Shown here piece after piece: positions 1 to 7,804 of a stretch of 38,059 bases of DNA. Positions within the stretch are counted from its first letter, which is position 1; every line of letters starts with the position of its first letter. The notes under the pieces were generated by a model that did not search any database, was not told where the DNA came from, and worked only from the letters and a program-made list of their open reading frames with translations. A program made the position numbers and the translations under genes. The stretch is taken from positions 1-38,059 of the forward strand of contig JAUNCG010000019.1 of NCBI GenBank assembly GCA_030526715.1, in the 5' to 3' direction. This stretch comes from Eubacteriales bacterium (GTDB lineage: Bacteria; Bacillota; Clostridia; Lachnospirales; Lachnospiraceae).

Positions 1-1691
1 TCGATCTCTATATAGTCATCGGCTTTCCGTTGGGACAAAAGAACTACCGTCTCAAGGGTTGGTGGCTTTTCCAAGGGATATTCCCTGATATCCTTTCCGC
101 CAACCGGCACCGGAAACTGGAATGTGATCTGCTTGATCCAGTTGCCATCCTCCTGTTTCTCCGAGTACAGGTCAATACGTTCAATAAACGCCCGCATGAA
201 CTCTTTTCGCTCGATCTCTGTCGCTGTTCCGTACACTTCATCAAAGGATAAAAGCAATCCATAGATACTATCTGCAGACAGCTTCTCCTGCCTTATTCCC
301 TGGATCTGACTTTTCACTTCTGTAATCTGCTCTTCAATCTCATCGATCTTACCATACTGCTCATCATAGCGTCGCTGCAGGTCAAGCATCTTGCGATCAA
401 AGTGAGGATCTGCAATATCCAGATTATCCATTTGATGCTCCAACCGCGACTTGATTCCAAGCGTTTGCCGAAGCTGTCCCTGAAATGCCGCCAACCGTTT
501 TTCCAGATCTACTGTGTCTATGGTCGATCCAATCTTCTCTTTGATTGCCGCCGAGAACTGCGGATCGTTTACCATTGCAGAAATGATATTGGCAACCATC
601 CGGTTCATTTCTTTCTGTTCAATATTAACACGGAATGTACATTTATGTCCGGTTGCTCCTAAAGTATTTTTACAATAGTAATAATAGCGGGTGTACTTGT
701 CCTTACTGTGCGCTTTCGCAATGTTCCCATAAAGACTTTTCCCACAACAAGGGCATTTCAAGATACCTGACAGGATATGCGCATGTTCCGGATCATGTAT
801 TTTTTCTCTTTTGTAGGCGTTCTTTTTTCGTTTCTCCTGCGCCAGATTCCAATCTTCCTCAGAGACGATTGCCTCATGCTGCCCCTCATATACCGGGAAC
901 TCATCCTGCTCTACCACATGCATCTCATTTCTGGTTCCCAACTTCTTCTCTGTCTTTCTTCGACCATACGCAATCTTCCCCATGTAAATAGGATTGTCAA
1001 TTACGTTCTTAATGAAATGTGCGGAGAACCCTGGAATCGTTCCATTCTGACGAAGCTTCTTCGTATAACCATGATCGTTCAAGTATTTTGCCACACCGTT
1101 TAGTCCATCGTTCGTATGAATAAAACGGTCATAAATAAGACGGATAATCTCTACCTCATCCTCTGCGATCACGATGTTGCCATTGTCAAGGCGATATCCG
1201 TAAGGGGCAAATCCGCCGTTCCACTTTCCCTCACGAGCTTTCTGCTCTCTGCCCGCCATGGTCTGTGTGCGGATATTTTCTCGCTCAATCTCTGCCACTG
1301 CCGATAATACCGATATCATCAGCTTACCGGAATCCTTAGAACTGTCTATGCCATCCTCTACACAAATCAAGTTGACACCAAAATCCTGCATAAGCTGCAG
1401 TGAGTTTAGCACATCCGCCGCATTTCGTCCGAACCGAGACAGCTTAAATACAAGGACATAGGAGACATCATCCTTACCTTCCTGAATATCGTTCAGCATC
1501 CGCTGAAACTCCAAACGTCCCTGTATGTTTTTCCCGGAAAATCCCTCGTCCGAATACTCTCCGGCAATGATCATATCCTCATAATCAGCGTACTTTCTCA
1601 GCTTCTCTTTCTGTGCATCCAGACTGTATCCGTCCACCTGAATAGATGTGGATACTCTGGTATAAATATAACATTTTGTAATCTTTTTCAA
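1..1691 (-). CDS. Large serine recombinase (element integrase), 3' end outside window
   Basis: This is a site-specific recombinase expected to integrate and excise the element. At least 563 codons are present; the frame stays open to the left edge. The N-terminus has the resolvase-type catalytic motif (YTRVST, nucleophile Ser14, Arg12), followed by the SRFGRN and ERENI motifs of the catalytic domain. Next come the Recombinase domain (GFAPYGYRLD onward) and a zinc-ribbon with CPCCG and a later Cys pair. A coiled-coil-prone region follows near the end. The start is TTG at 1691 with an AGGAG seven bases upstream; no ATG fits. The C-terminus reaches ETVVLLSQRKADDYIEI, matching the motif in rlmD. 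I expect the frame to continue into the displaced original rlmD tail, which would be a fusion made by integration. Confidence 0.93.
   Translation of the reverse strand, partial: MKKITKCYIYTRVSTSIQVDGYSLDAQKEKLRKYADYEDMIIAGEYSDEGFSGKNIQGRLEFQRMLNDIQEGKDDVSYVLVFKLSRFGRNAADVLNSLQLMQDFGVNLICVEDGIDSSKDSGKLMISVLSAVAEIERENIRTQTMAGREQKAREGKWNGGFAPYGYRLDNGNIVIAEDEVEIIRLIYDRFIHTNDGLNGVAKYLNDHGYTKKLRQNGTIPGFSAHFIKNVIDNPIYMGKIAYGRRKTEKKLGTRNEMHVVEQDEFPVYEGQHEAIVSEEDWNLAQEKRKKNAYKREKIHDPEHAHILSGILKCPCCGKSLYGNIAKAHSKDKYTRYYYYCKNTLGATGHKCTFRVNIEQKEMNRMVANIISAMVNDPQFSAAIKEKIGSTIDTVDLEKRLAAFQGQLRQTLGIKSRLEHQMDNLDIADPHFDRKMLDLQRRYDEQYGKIDEIEEQITEVKSQIQGIRQEKLSADSIYGLLLSFDEVYGTATEIERKEFMRAFIERIDLYSEKQEDGNWIKQITFQFPVPVGGKDIREYPLEKPPTLETVVLLSQRKADDYIEI
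31..56 (-). repeat. Candidate attL: ETVVLLS-coding motif at recombinase 3' end
   Basis: The stretch encodes ETVVLLSQ in the recombinase frame. Aligned with 12082-12107 it shares ACCGTCTC exactly, with further matches on both sides that are mostly broken at wobble positions. A short shared core is normal for serine recombinases. The role as an attachment site is inferred from the pairing with rlmD. Confidence 0.6.
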
Positions 1692-1721
1692 ATAATAACT
1701 CCTCCCACTTATACTCTGCGT

Positions 1722-1746
1722 TTGAAGTCACATTTTGTGACCTCAA
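1722..1746. promoter_or_regulatory. Palindrome between ORF6N gene and recombinase gene
   Basis: Arms 1722-1732 and 1736-1746 pair at 10 of 11 positions around a TTT loop. The site lies in the 64-bp gap just ahead of the recombinase start. No T-run follows on either side, so it looks more like a protein-binding site or mRNA structure than a terminator. Its right half is nearly the same as the palindrome inside the neighbouring ORF6N gene (2456-2488). Confidence 0.6.
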
Positions 1747-1755
1747 GTTTTACAT

Positions 1756-2694
1756 CTATTTCTCCGTCAACTCTGCTCTTTGCATCACATCATGGATTAC
1801 ACCAATATCTTCAATACGATTAATTGCAAAACATTTCTTCCCGGCATCCTTTATAGATGCTCCGATATGGTATCCTTCTTTTTCATCAAGGATTAAGAAC
1901 CTGTCATGAAATGCTGTGCTTCGTTTTACTTCCAGCACCGGATATTGTGCATTGAAATTTATTATGTCCTGATTCGTAATCCTTGCGCTTGGATATGTAT
2001 AGATCAAAACAGATACCTGCTCTTTCTTCTTCGCCAATATATTCAGTGTTGCAACATCCACATACCCATCAATCAGAATAATATTCTTATCTGCCCTGCT
2101 AACCAGATTTGTCATCAGACTAAAAGCATCGAATATCTGTCCGTCATAAAATATTTTCTGATTGGATTCCTCATGGTCTGCAATGTACGCAAATACCTGC
2201 TCAAACCGTTCATCTGTCTTTCTCTCAAATGCCTGTCTTTCCAAATCCGACTCTATCTGCCTTGATTCCAGACGATTAAATTGTTCCAAAATGAACCTAT
2301 TGTCTGCCATGTAACGACGCATCTCAACAAATGTTTTCATGATTTTTATGCTAATTGCAATTGCAATATCACTTCTTAACACAGCCGATAACATAGCGAT
2401 TCCCTGTTCAGTAAATACATACGGCAGGTAACGTCTGCCACCATAATTATCATCCAAACTTGAGGTTCCATTTTGGAACCTCAAGTTTTCGTATTCCTCT
2501 TCCGTTAAACGAAAGCAGAACTCCTCTGGGAATCTTTTCTGATTTCTTTTCATCGCTTTATTGAGATTTTTTGTCTCCACCTGATAAAGCATCGCCAAAT
2601 CACTATCCAGCATGACCTGTTTTCCTCGGATGTTATATATTAAATTTTGTATCCTTATATCCTCTACTACCAGCTCCGTCTTTTCTTCCGTCAT
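1756..2694 (-). CDS. ORF6N (KilA-N-like) DNA-binding protein with PLD-like C-terminal domain
   Basis: This is probably a DNA-binding regulator of the element. The first roughly 110 residues are an ORF6N domain, the phage antirepressor/KilA-N class, recognised from the IRGKQVMLDSDLA and RRYLPYVFTEQGIAMLSAVL segments. A charged helical linker follows (about 110-175). The C-terminal part (about 180-312) resembles a phospholipase-D-like fold with FHDRFLILD. This replaces the HxK of active PLD enzymes, so catalysis is doubtful. The start ATG at 2694 has a GAGGTGAG site in front. The gene lies 64 bp upstream of the recombinase on the same strand and may be co-transcribed with it. A perfect 15-bp inverted repeat sits inside the coding region at 2456-2488. 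Confidence 0.85.
   Translation of the reverse strand: MTEEKTELVVEDIRIQNLIYNIRGKQVMLDSDLAMLYQVETKNLNKAMKRNQKRFPEEFCFRLTEEEYENLRFQNGTSSLDDNYGGRRYLPYVFTEQGIAMLSAVLRSDIAIAISIKIMKTFVEMRRYMADNRFILEQFNRLESRQIESDLERQAFERKTDERFEQVFAYIADHEESNQKIFYDGQIFDAFSLMTNLVSRADKNIILIDGYVDVATLNILAKKKEQVSVLIYTYPSARITNQDIINFNAQYPVLEVKRSTAFHDRFLILDEKEGYHIGASIKDAGKKCFAINRIEDIGVIHDVMQRAELTEK
2456..2488. repeat. Perfect 15-bp-arm palindrome inside the ORF6N coding sequence
   Basis: Arms 2456-2470 and 2474-2488 are exact inverse complements around a TTT loop. The palindrome lies in the ORF6N-domain part of the gene and encodes residues around LRFQNGTSS. It has a close relative at 1722-1746, outside the gene; both read CATTTTG at the centre and CCTCAAGTTTT on the right. 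Confidence 0.85.
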
Positions 2695-2762
2695 ATGCTC
2701 ACCTCTTCTTTTATCCCCTTTTTACTTTTGGTTGTTCCGAATTGCACACGGTTCATATGGTA

Positions 2763-2957
2763 TCATACCTTATTCTTCTCCAAATGCTCTGCCCGGATAT
2801 AATACTCCAGCAAACGCAGTACATACTCCGGTGCATGTCGGTTATCCAGCTCCCACTCTGTCACTGTCCGGTATGGTATTCCGAAATACGCACAAAATTC
2901 TTTCCGATTCATCCCGGTCATTTCCCGCAACTCTTTTATCTTCATCTGACAGTCCAT
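2763..2957 (-). CDS. Small helix-turn-helix protein (64 aa)
   Basis: This is a predicted DNA-binding protein. Residues about 6-45 read as an XRE-like helix-turn-helix (LREMTGMNRKEFCAYFGIPYRTVTEWE), where the second helix is rich in recognition-type residues. The rest is a short helix ending in a charged tail, with no effector domain. The start ATG at 2957 has a GGGGGA purine stretch upstream; MKIKELR four codons later is a possible alternative. A promoter with flanking inverted sites lies directly ahead (2978-3030), which suggests self-control. It is followed by the ORF6N gene on the same strand. The function in the element is unknown; an excision or copy-control role would be a guess. Confidence 0.75.
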   Translation of the reverse strand: MDCQMKIKELREMTGMNRKEFCAYFGIPYRTVTEWELDNRHAPEYVLRLLEYYIRAEHLEKNKV

Positions 2958-2977
2958 CTCTATCCCCCATATAAAAA

Positions 2978-3030
2978 CACATCACGTAATTAACATCATT
3001 ATAGTACAGAAAATGTAATTACGCAATGTG
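2978..3030 (-). promoter_or_regulatory. Promoter of the small HTH gene flanked by an inverted repeat
   Basis: On the minus strand, TTGCGT (3026-3021) and TATAAT (3003-2998) are separated by 17 bp. Two 15-bp arms (2978-2992 and 3016-3030; 13 of 15 inverse-complementary, core TAATTACG) overlap the -35 box and lie just past the -10 box. The arrangement fits a repressor dimer pair binding either side of the promoter. Confidence 0.65.
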
Positions 3031-3041
3031 TAACTATGTTT

Positions 3042-3239
3042 TTACGCTGCCATATCAAGATAATCTATATCGGCCTCTTGCAACTCTGTCTCCTGCTCTT
3101 CTGCCAGAAGCTCAACTTGTCTTCTTTGCTCCTGTTTCTCTAAAACCTGCTTGCCATATTTCAGAAAGAGTCTTGCCATGATATCAATACATCGCTCAAA
3201 TGCTGCATTATCCTTTGGATCTTCATAATATCTTTTCAA
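3042..3239 (-). CDS. Small protein coupled to the relaxase gene (65 aa)
   Basis: I do not recognise a family. The product is short, charged and helical, with a Gln/Glu-rich second half (EKQEQRRQVELLAEEQETE) that could form a coiled coil. The chosen start is TTG at 3239, with a GGGGG purine tract seven bases upstream. The gene overlaps the last 17 bases of the relaxase gene in another frame, which suggests translational coupling and a role alongside the relaxase, for example as an accessory mobilization protein. A longer reading from an ATG at 3281 lacks a ribosome site. It is the last gene of the leftward helicase/relaxase gene series; the next gene down has its own promoter. Confidence 0.6.
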   Translation of the reverse strand: MKRYYEDPKDNAAFERCIDIMARLFLKYGKQVLEKQEQRRQVELLAEEQETELQEADIDYLDMAA

Positions 3240-4203
3240 TCCGTTTCCCCCTTTCTCTCGGTCTGCGTGTATATGCCTCAATCACTTCTGGCGGAATCCG
3301 CTCCAACACTGCCAAAGCATCCTCATAATCTCGTCGAAGCTGATTGTCTTCCAGCTTCTTACGAATACTGGTCTTGCTGGCCTCCTCCACCTGCTGTTGT
3401 AGATCCGTTTTCTGTTTTTTCAGCCTCTTGTTTTCTGTCGTTGTCGTGGTAAAAGCCACCTTGTACTTTTTCAATGTCGTTTCCATTTCTGCCGCAGCCG
3501 GAATGTATTTATCCAGAATCTTTCCGATCTGCTCCGTTCGTTTCTTTGCATTAAAGGGATTGATCCCAGTAAGCAGCTTGTCCAGCTGTTCCTTTTGTTT
3601 TGTCAGCACGGTCATTTCCTTAAATACTCTTGGTGGAATATGATCTCGTCCTGTCAGACTGGCACTTTCGCCTCGTTCCAGATCCGGATACTTCTTTACC
3701 ATGTGCTTCCAGAACCGATCCTGCCACTGTACCAGCTTCTTTTTATTACCAAGGATTTCCTTCGCAGAAAGCCTTTTATCTGCCGTCAATGGCACAAAGG
3801 TCAGATGCATGTGTGGTGTCTTCTCATCCCTGTGTACCACGGCAGAAACGACTGTCTCAGCCGGTTGATGCTTTGTGATAAAGTCCAGTGCATACTGGAA
3901 AAACTCCTTCAGTTCTGCCTTTTTCTTTCCCTGAAAGAACTCCGGACTTGCTGTAACCAGTGCCTCTACCAGTCGTACACTGTCCTTCCTTGTCCGGCAC
4001 CCGGCTTCTTTGATCTGTTTTTCTGCCTCTGCCCGGTATTTCCTCTCCGGTTCGATCAAATGAAAGTTCAGATGCGTTCTGCTCGGATCAATGTCCGGGT
4101 TACTGGCATAGCTTTCTTTTGTCCTCTCATTGTGTGCCTCGATCTTGCTGATCTGCGGACCTTTATACTTGGCAAAGCGTAAGATTGCGTATTGTGCTCC
4201 CAT
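3223..4203 (-). CDS. MOBV-family relaxase (Mob/Pre type)
   Basis: This enzyme is expected to nick oriT and stay linked to the transferred strand, so that a helper conjugative element can mobilize this one. The N-terminal motif with His24, Asn25 and Arg27 (EAHNER) and the metal-binding motif HRDEKTPHMH (His124, Glu127, His131, His133) are the marks of the pMV158 MobM/Pre family. The C-terminal third is a Lys/Gln-rich coiled coil. At 326 residues it is shorter than many MobM proteins. The start ATG at 4203 has a clear GGAGG seven bases upstream. A heavily dyad-rich segment lies upstream (4227-4395). No coupling protein or type IV secretion genes are present, which fits a mobilizable rather than self-transmissible element. 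Confidence 0.9.
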   Translation of the reverse strand: MGAQYAILRFAKYKGPQISKIEAHNERTKESYASNPDIDPSRTHLNFHLIEPERKYRAEAEKQIKEAGCRTRKDSVRLVEALVTASPEFFQGKKKAELKEFFQYALDFITKHQPAETVVSAVVHRDEKTPHMHLTFVPLTADKRLSAKEILGNKKKLVQWQDRFWKHMVKKYPDLERGESASLTGRDHIPPRVFKEMTVLTKQKEQLDKLLTGINPFNAKKRTEQIGKILDKYIPAAAEMETTLKKYKVAFTTTTTENKRLKKQKTDLQQQVEEASKTSIRKKLEDNQLRRDYEDALAVLERIPPEVIEAYTRRPRERGKRIEKIL

Positions 4204-4226
4204 CGTCACACCTCCCATTCTCAGTT

Positions 4227-4395
4227 CATCTCAGCCGGGGAGACCCCCATCTTCTACAAGTGGGGGCTACAAACTTGTCTCAGTGGGGGTCTAAATCCCC
4301 GACTGAGATGAAGCCTCCGGCGGATCGCAGAAGTCGGCATTTGAAGGCTGCTTTGCAGCCGCCGACCTCGCGCGCGACTTCGTAAAGAAGTCGCG
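4227..4395. other. Palindrome-rich segment upstream of the relaxase gene
   Basis: The gene-free stretch 4204-4509 holds several strong dyads. A long arm pair (4227-4249 with 4284-4310) encloses an ACAAG/CTTGT stem. CCCCCA at 4244-4249 can alternatively pair with TGGGGG at 4261-4266. GTCGGC (4333-4338) pairs with GCCGAC (4361-4366) around a GGCTGC-TTT-GCAGCC hairpin, and CGCGACTTC (4373-4381) pairs with GAAGTCGCG (4387-4395). It lies between the helicase and relaxase genes. It could be a replication origin, an oriT, or an attenuator for the relaxase gene; the sequence does not decide. Confidence 0.6.
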
Positions 4396-4452
4396 ATTTA
4401 ATTCTACTTCCATGTTCCTGTCGCTCACTGATAAGAACCGATTTTCTATAAA

Positions 4453-4503
4453 GGCAGGAGTTTGCACGTTTCGCTGCGTACATACGTACAGGAAACCCCT
4501 GCC
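4453..4503 (-). terminator. Hairpin downstream of the helicase gene
   Basis: Arms 4453-4463 and 4493-4503 pair with one mismatch, and a GTAC-ATAC-GTAC stem sits in the loop. It starts 7 bp past the helicase stop codon. Only a short TTTAT follows on the minus strand, so termination may be weak. Confidence 0.45.
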
Positions 4504-4509
4504 TGTTTA

Positions 4510-5889
4510 TTACTCGCTCTCTTCTAACCACTCTTTCGGTACGTACGTATGTGGCAAAACATCGTAAAACCCATTTATATTCGGTGCATTCACGGATTCG
4601 ATCCCCTTAAATCCCCAGACACGTCTCCCTGCTGAATTTACCACGTTATTACAGTATTCCAGATGATACTTTCCGGCACTGGCAATCACACCGTCACTAA
4701 AGCTGCGCCGTTTTAGGGCAGTCATATTGTTTTCTTCACACCAGAGCAAATAGCACTCGTACAAATCTTTAGAACTGAGCATGGAGCCTTCTTTTAATCG
4801 GATATATCCCTCAGATTCCAGAAAATCAAAAATGTTGTTATTATCCCGTTTCACTGCTTCCCGGTTTTCCCGGATACGCTCACTTTCTGAAAACTTGTAG
4901 TTATTGGCAACCAGTCTTTGTAATCCCTCAAATGCCCACAGGAAGATACCTTCTGCCTCTACCACCATCTTCTCTGCCAGATGTGGATCATCCTCTCGAT
5001 CTATCGGCTTTTCCTTTGTCCGAAGCACCAGCTGTCGGCGGTAGAATCCGTCACTGCGATCATACAGTGCCTGCAAATCACCATTGCTAAAGGCGAAAAG
5101 CCTTGCAAACATCCAGCCCTGATAGCTCTGTCTGCCCTTTTTCTCCAGATCCATCTTCCCCTGTGCGGTCACGATCGACTTCACATAATTGGTTTGACGG
5201 AGAGCTTCCATACGCATATCATCATCCACCAGTAAAAGGATGTGCTCCAGATCTGCCCTGGCAAAGCGGTTCTCCGAGATCTTACCGATGCTGCCATCCT
5301 TCATATTTGTGCCAAAGATGGCATTCATCACTGTCCCGATCTGCGACTTTCCCTCGCCGCCGTTTCCCTTCAGAATCATCATACGCTGTGCTTTATTACT
5401 GGGAATCAGGCAATAGCCGATAAACTCCTGAAAGGTCGGGATGTCCTCCGAATAAAGCAATCCATCTAAAAACTTCAGCCATGTTTCCGGTCTTGCAGCT
5501 TCTGGGTCATAACGGATTGGGAGTCTGCTTCTTACGATCTTCTCACGTCCCTTGGTAAATGTGCCGTCCAACTTCAATGTCCCATTACTAAGATGAATAC
5601 AGTCAGGCTGGGGCGGCAGGTCTGCCACCTGCGCCTCCAGCTTCAACACTTCGATGATGTTGCTGACCTTTTTCGGGATGTTGTCTATCGTAAAATACTT
5701 CAGCACCTCATAAATCTCACTTTTCAGTGGCAGAATATCGGTCACCCTGCCATCCGGTGTGAAGAACGAACCATTGGAATATACGATTTTATTGCAAGCC
5801 AGAAATGCCTCACAGAATCTGGCTTCATTGATTTTCTTTCCGTCACACCAATACGGTGTGCCAAACTCAAGCTGCTGTCTGTTCGTCAT
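4510..5889 (-). CDS. P4/D5-type replication helicase-primase
   Basis: This is expected to unwind DNA for replication of the excised element. The protein (459 aa) has a D5/DUF5906-like region followed by a superfamily 3 helicase core. The Walker A is ILKGNGGEGKS, the Walker B-like segment is ILLLVDDDMRME, and a sensor-like AFSNG follows. The C-terminus resembles the helix-rich winged-helix end of P4-alpha-like primases. The start ATG at 5889 was chosen because AAGGAGG lies nine bases upstream; an earlier in-frame ATG sits too close to that site. It overlaps the end of the CHC2 primase gene by 23 bp, so the two are probably translated together and act as a primase-helicase pair. Confidence 0.85.
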   Translation of the reverse strand: MTNRQQLEFGTPYWCDGKKINEARFCEAFLACNKIVYSNGSFFTPDGRVTDILPLKSEIYEVLKYFTIDNIPKKVSNIIEVLKLEAQVADLPPQPDCIHLSNGTLKLDGTFTKGREKIVRSRLPIRYDPEAARPETWLKFLDGLLYSEDIPTFQEFIGYCLIPSNKAQRMMILKGNGGEGKSQIGTVMNAIFGTNMKDGSIGKISENRFARADLEHILLLVDDDMRMEALRQTNYVKSIVTAQGKMDLEKKGRQSYQGWMFARLFAFSNGDLQALYDRSDGFYRRQLVLRTKEKPIDREDDPHLAEKMVVEAEGIFLWAFEGLQRLVANNYKFSESERIRENREAVKRDNNNIFDFLESEGYIRLKEGSMLSSKDLYECYLLWCEENNMTALKRRSFSDGVIASAGKYHLEYCNNVVNSAGRRVWGFKGIESVNAPNINGFYDVLPHTYVPKEWLEESE

Positions 5890-6493
5890 ATGCTTCATCC
5901 TCCTTTTCCTGCTGTGCAAGACGATCCCTGATCCACTGCAGTGTACCGTCCTTTTTCAACTGTTCCATTGCCTCGATCTGCTCTTCCTCTTCGGCAAAAG
6001 TCAGGTAATCTGCCAGATACTCGACATAGGAATAGCGTTCACAGGCTTCCTCAAAGCGTTCATCCATGCCCTCTGCCGGACTCAGCGGTGCATATAGAAA
6101 CTTCCAACTGTCCAGCAGATGCAGGTAATCACAGACTACTCTGTGGCACTCCTGCAATTCTTCCTGTACTGCCTTTTTTCGGAAATAAGCAATCTTCCGT
6201 ACATTGACAGCGGCAGGTGCCGTTCCCGGATCCGGATCAATTCCAAAATCCTGTGTCAGCTTTTTTACTGCTTCATAGTTTGACAATCCAAACAACTTCG
6301 CTACCAGATCGATTACATCCCCTCTGGCTCCGCAGCCAAAGCAGAAGAAGTATTCCCGGTTCAGCTTCATGCTCGGATGTCTGTCATGATGAAACGGACA
6401 GCAAACCATACCGTTCCTTGTTACCTTTAATCCATAGTATCTGGCTGCGTCCAAGACAGTGACAGCCTCTTTTACCTGCTCAAAAATCCTCAT
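5867..6493 (-). CDS. CHC2 zinc-finger primase-like protein
   Basis: The N-terminus (residues about 5-75) is a DnaG-type CHC2 zinc finger: CCPFHHDRHPSMKL followed by FFCFGCGARGDVIDLV gives the Cys-His-Cys-Cys ligands. The remaining 130 residues are acidic and helical; no TOPRIM catalytic domain is visible. At 208 aa it is only the DNA-binding part of a primase, and catalysis would have to come from the downstream helicase-primase, whose gene overlaps this one. This split is common in integrative elements of Clostridia. It is the first gene of the leftward replication/mobilization series and lies divergent from the XRE regulator. Confidence 0.85.
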   Translation of the reverse strand: MRIFEQVKEAVTVLDAARYYGLKVTRNGMVCCPFHHDRHPSMKLNREYFFCFGCGARGDVIDLVAKLFGLSNYEAVKKLTQDFGIDPDPGTAPAAVNVRKIAYFRKKAVQEELQECHRVVCDYLHLLDSWKFLYAPLSPAEGMDERFEEACERYSYVEYLADYLTFAEEEEQIEAMEQLKKDGTLQWIRDRLAQQEKEDEAYDEQTAA

Positions 6494-6609
6494 CTATTTT
6501 TCCTCCAAACGTTATATTTCGATCGATCGCAGGTCTAGCCTAACACAAAAAAAGTGCGTGACCGGATTTTGCACACCGAACGCACATTCGAGAAAAATAT
6601 TCAAAATAA

Positions 6610-6638
6610 TTGCAAATTTGCACCAGGAAAGATATACT
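6610..6638 (+). promoter_or_regulatory. Promoter of the XRE regulator with a palindrome over the -35 box
   Basis: TTGCAA (6610-6615) and TATACT (6633-6638) are spaced 17 bp. The perfect 12-bp palindrome TGCAAATTTGCA (6611-6622) overlaps the -35 box, and GTGCGT/ACGCAC arms lie about 30-60 bp further upstream in the divergent region. These are candidate operators for the regulator encoded next. Confidence 0.6.
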
Positions 6639-6670
6639 GAATCTATCAAAATAAGTTTGAGGTGATAAAT

Positions 6671-7513
6671 TTGAGCATTGAAAAAGAATTAGATGAAAAC
6701 AGCACAGCTTACCGTGTCAGTGAATTAAGAAAAGATAGAGGTTGGAAACAGATCGAACTTGCTGACATGATCCATGTGACACGTTCCCAGATTTCGAGAC
6801 TGGAAAGTGGCGAAACAAAAAATATAAGCAGTGACATTTTAATATCTCTGGCAGATGTCTTTCACGTATCCACGGACTATCTACTGGGTATAACCCCTAT
6901 CACTACGCCCAAAAGCTATGAGATCACGCAGCTTGGACTGTCTGAGGAATCCGTCAAGCGGCTCCTGTTTCGGACAATTGATGCAGATATTCTGAATCAT
7001 ATGATGGAGCACCGGAACTTTCCAAAGCTCTGTCAAACAATTCGCTACTATTTCGAGGACACCTTTGTTTCCGGTATTATGGATCGCAACGCTCTTCTTG
7101 ACCTGGCATCCACTCCAATGCTCGACATAGCAGCTATGAATCCGAAGAAAAGCGGGGAAATTAAAGAACAGATCGGTTTTCTGAAATCACAAAAGCTTGG
7201 GGCACACGAGGCGGATCTGGATAAAATCAGGAATCTGTTTATGAGCATCATCCGGGATATTAAGTCTGATCTTGAAACAAAAACACCGACCAGCGAACCA
7301 ATCACGCAGCTGAATTTCGATTCCATCATGCAGTCCGTTTCCGAATTACCATCTGGCACACCTGATCCTATGCAGCTGTTTACTTTGATTTTTGCCACCC
7401 TTCAAAGCTCCCTTGATATGAATGAGGAGACAACCGAAGCGTATTTGTATTTCGCCCAAAAGTTCATGAAGCAATATGCAGTCGTTCCCTCTGCAGAAGA
7501 TCCAAAATCCTGA
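6671..7513 (+). CDS. XRE-family transcriptional regulator
   Basis: The N-terminus (about residues 15-70) is a Cro/CI-type helix-turn-helix: LRKDRGWKQIELADMIHVTRSQISRLESGE, followed by the HVSTDYLLG ending typical of XRE domains. The remaining 200 residues form an all-helical domain of unknown type, probably for oligomerisation or signal sensing. The TTG at 6671 is preferred because GAGGTGAT lies eight bases ahead; the GTG at 6662 is inside that site. The gene is divergent from the primase-helicase-relaxase genes and probably controls them and itself, keeping the element quiet. It has its own promoter at 6610-6638. Confidence 0.8.
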   Translation: MSIEKELDENSTAYRVSELRKDRGWKQIELADMIHVTRSQISRLESGETKNISSDILISLADVFHVSTDYLLGITPITTPKSYEITQLGLSEESVKRLLFRTIDADILNHMMEHRNFPKLCQTIRYYFEDTFVSGIMDRNALLDLASTPMLDIAAMNPKKSGEIKEQIGFLKSQKLGAHEADLDKIRNLFMSIIRDIKSDLETKTPTSEPITQLNFDSIMQSVSELPSGTPDPMQLFTLIFATLQSSLDMNEETTEAYLYFAQKFMKQYAVVPSAEDPKS

Positions 7514-7652
7514 TATACCTTTGCTCCCTTTTCCGTCCAGTCTGATTTTGCCACACAACATCTATGGATATCGGTAGGTTATGTCAGCAAAACCAGCCTG
7601 TCCTACTGCCTCCTGCAAGGGCTGCCCACACTATTTTCTCATCGTGACAACG

Positions 7653-7804
7653 TGGTGGAGTAGGCCCTTTCAGGCGCCAGCCGGAAGCAAAGGTATAACA
7701 CACTAGACTTTCCTGCGGAAAATCGTGTGCCAACAGGGGCCGCTGTCCCCATTGGATGCCCCTGCAAAAGGAGGCTTCCCGCCTCCTCTTGACACCACCA
7801 CGGC
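7653..7804. other. Candidate oriT with a pMV158/MOBV-like nick sequence
   Basis: The minus strand reads TAGTGTGTTATAC (7707-7695). From memory this matches the nick region of pMV158-type oriT (TAGTGTG/TTA), the substrate of MOBV relaxases such as the one encoded at 3223-4203. Beside it is a hairpin (CACAC and GACTTTCC at 7701-7715 with GGAAAATC and GTGTG at 7719-7731). Further dyads are CAGGGGC/GCCCCTG (7736-7742, 7760-7766) and AGGAGGC/GCCTCCT (7771-7777, 7783-7789). An outer CGTGGTGG/CCACCACG pair (7653-7660, 7797-7804) frames the block. The gap 7514-7998 holds no convincing gene. Confidence 0.55.

Noticed and set aside
1906..2265. Plus-strand 119-codon frame
   Set aside because: Antisense to the ORF6N gene with no start signals.
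4280..4531. 83-codon frame between helicase and relaxase genes
   Set aside because: It runs through four hairpins, has no ribosome site and is Arg/Ser-biased, like translated palindromes.
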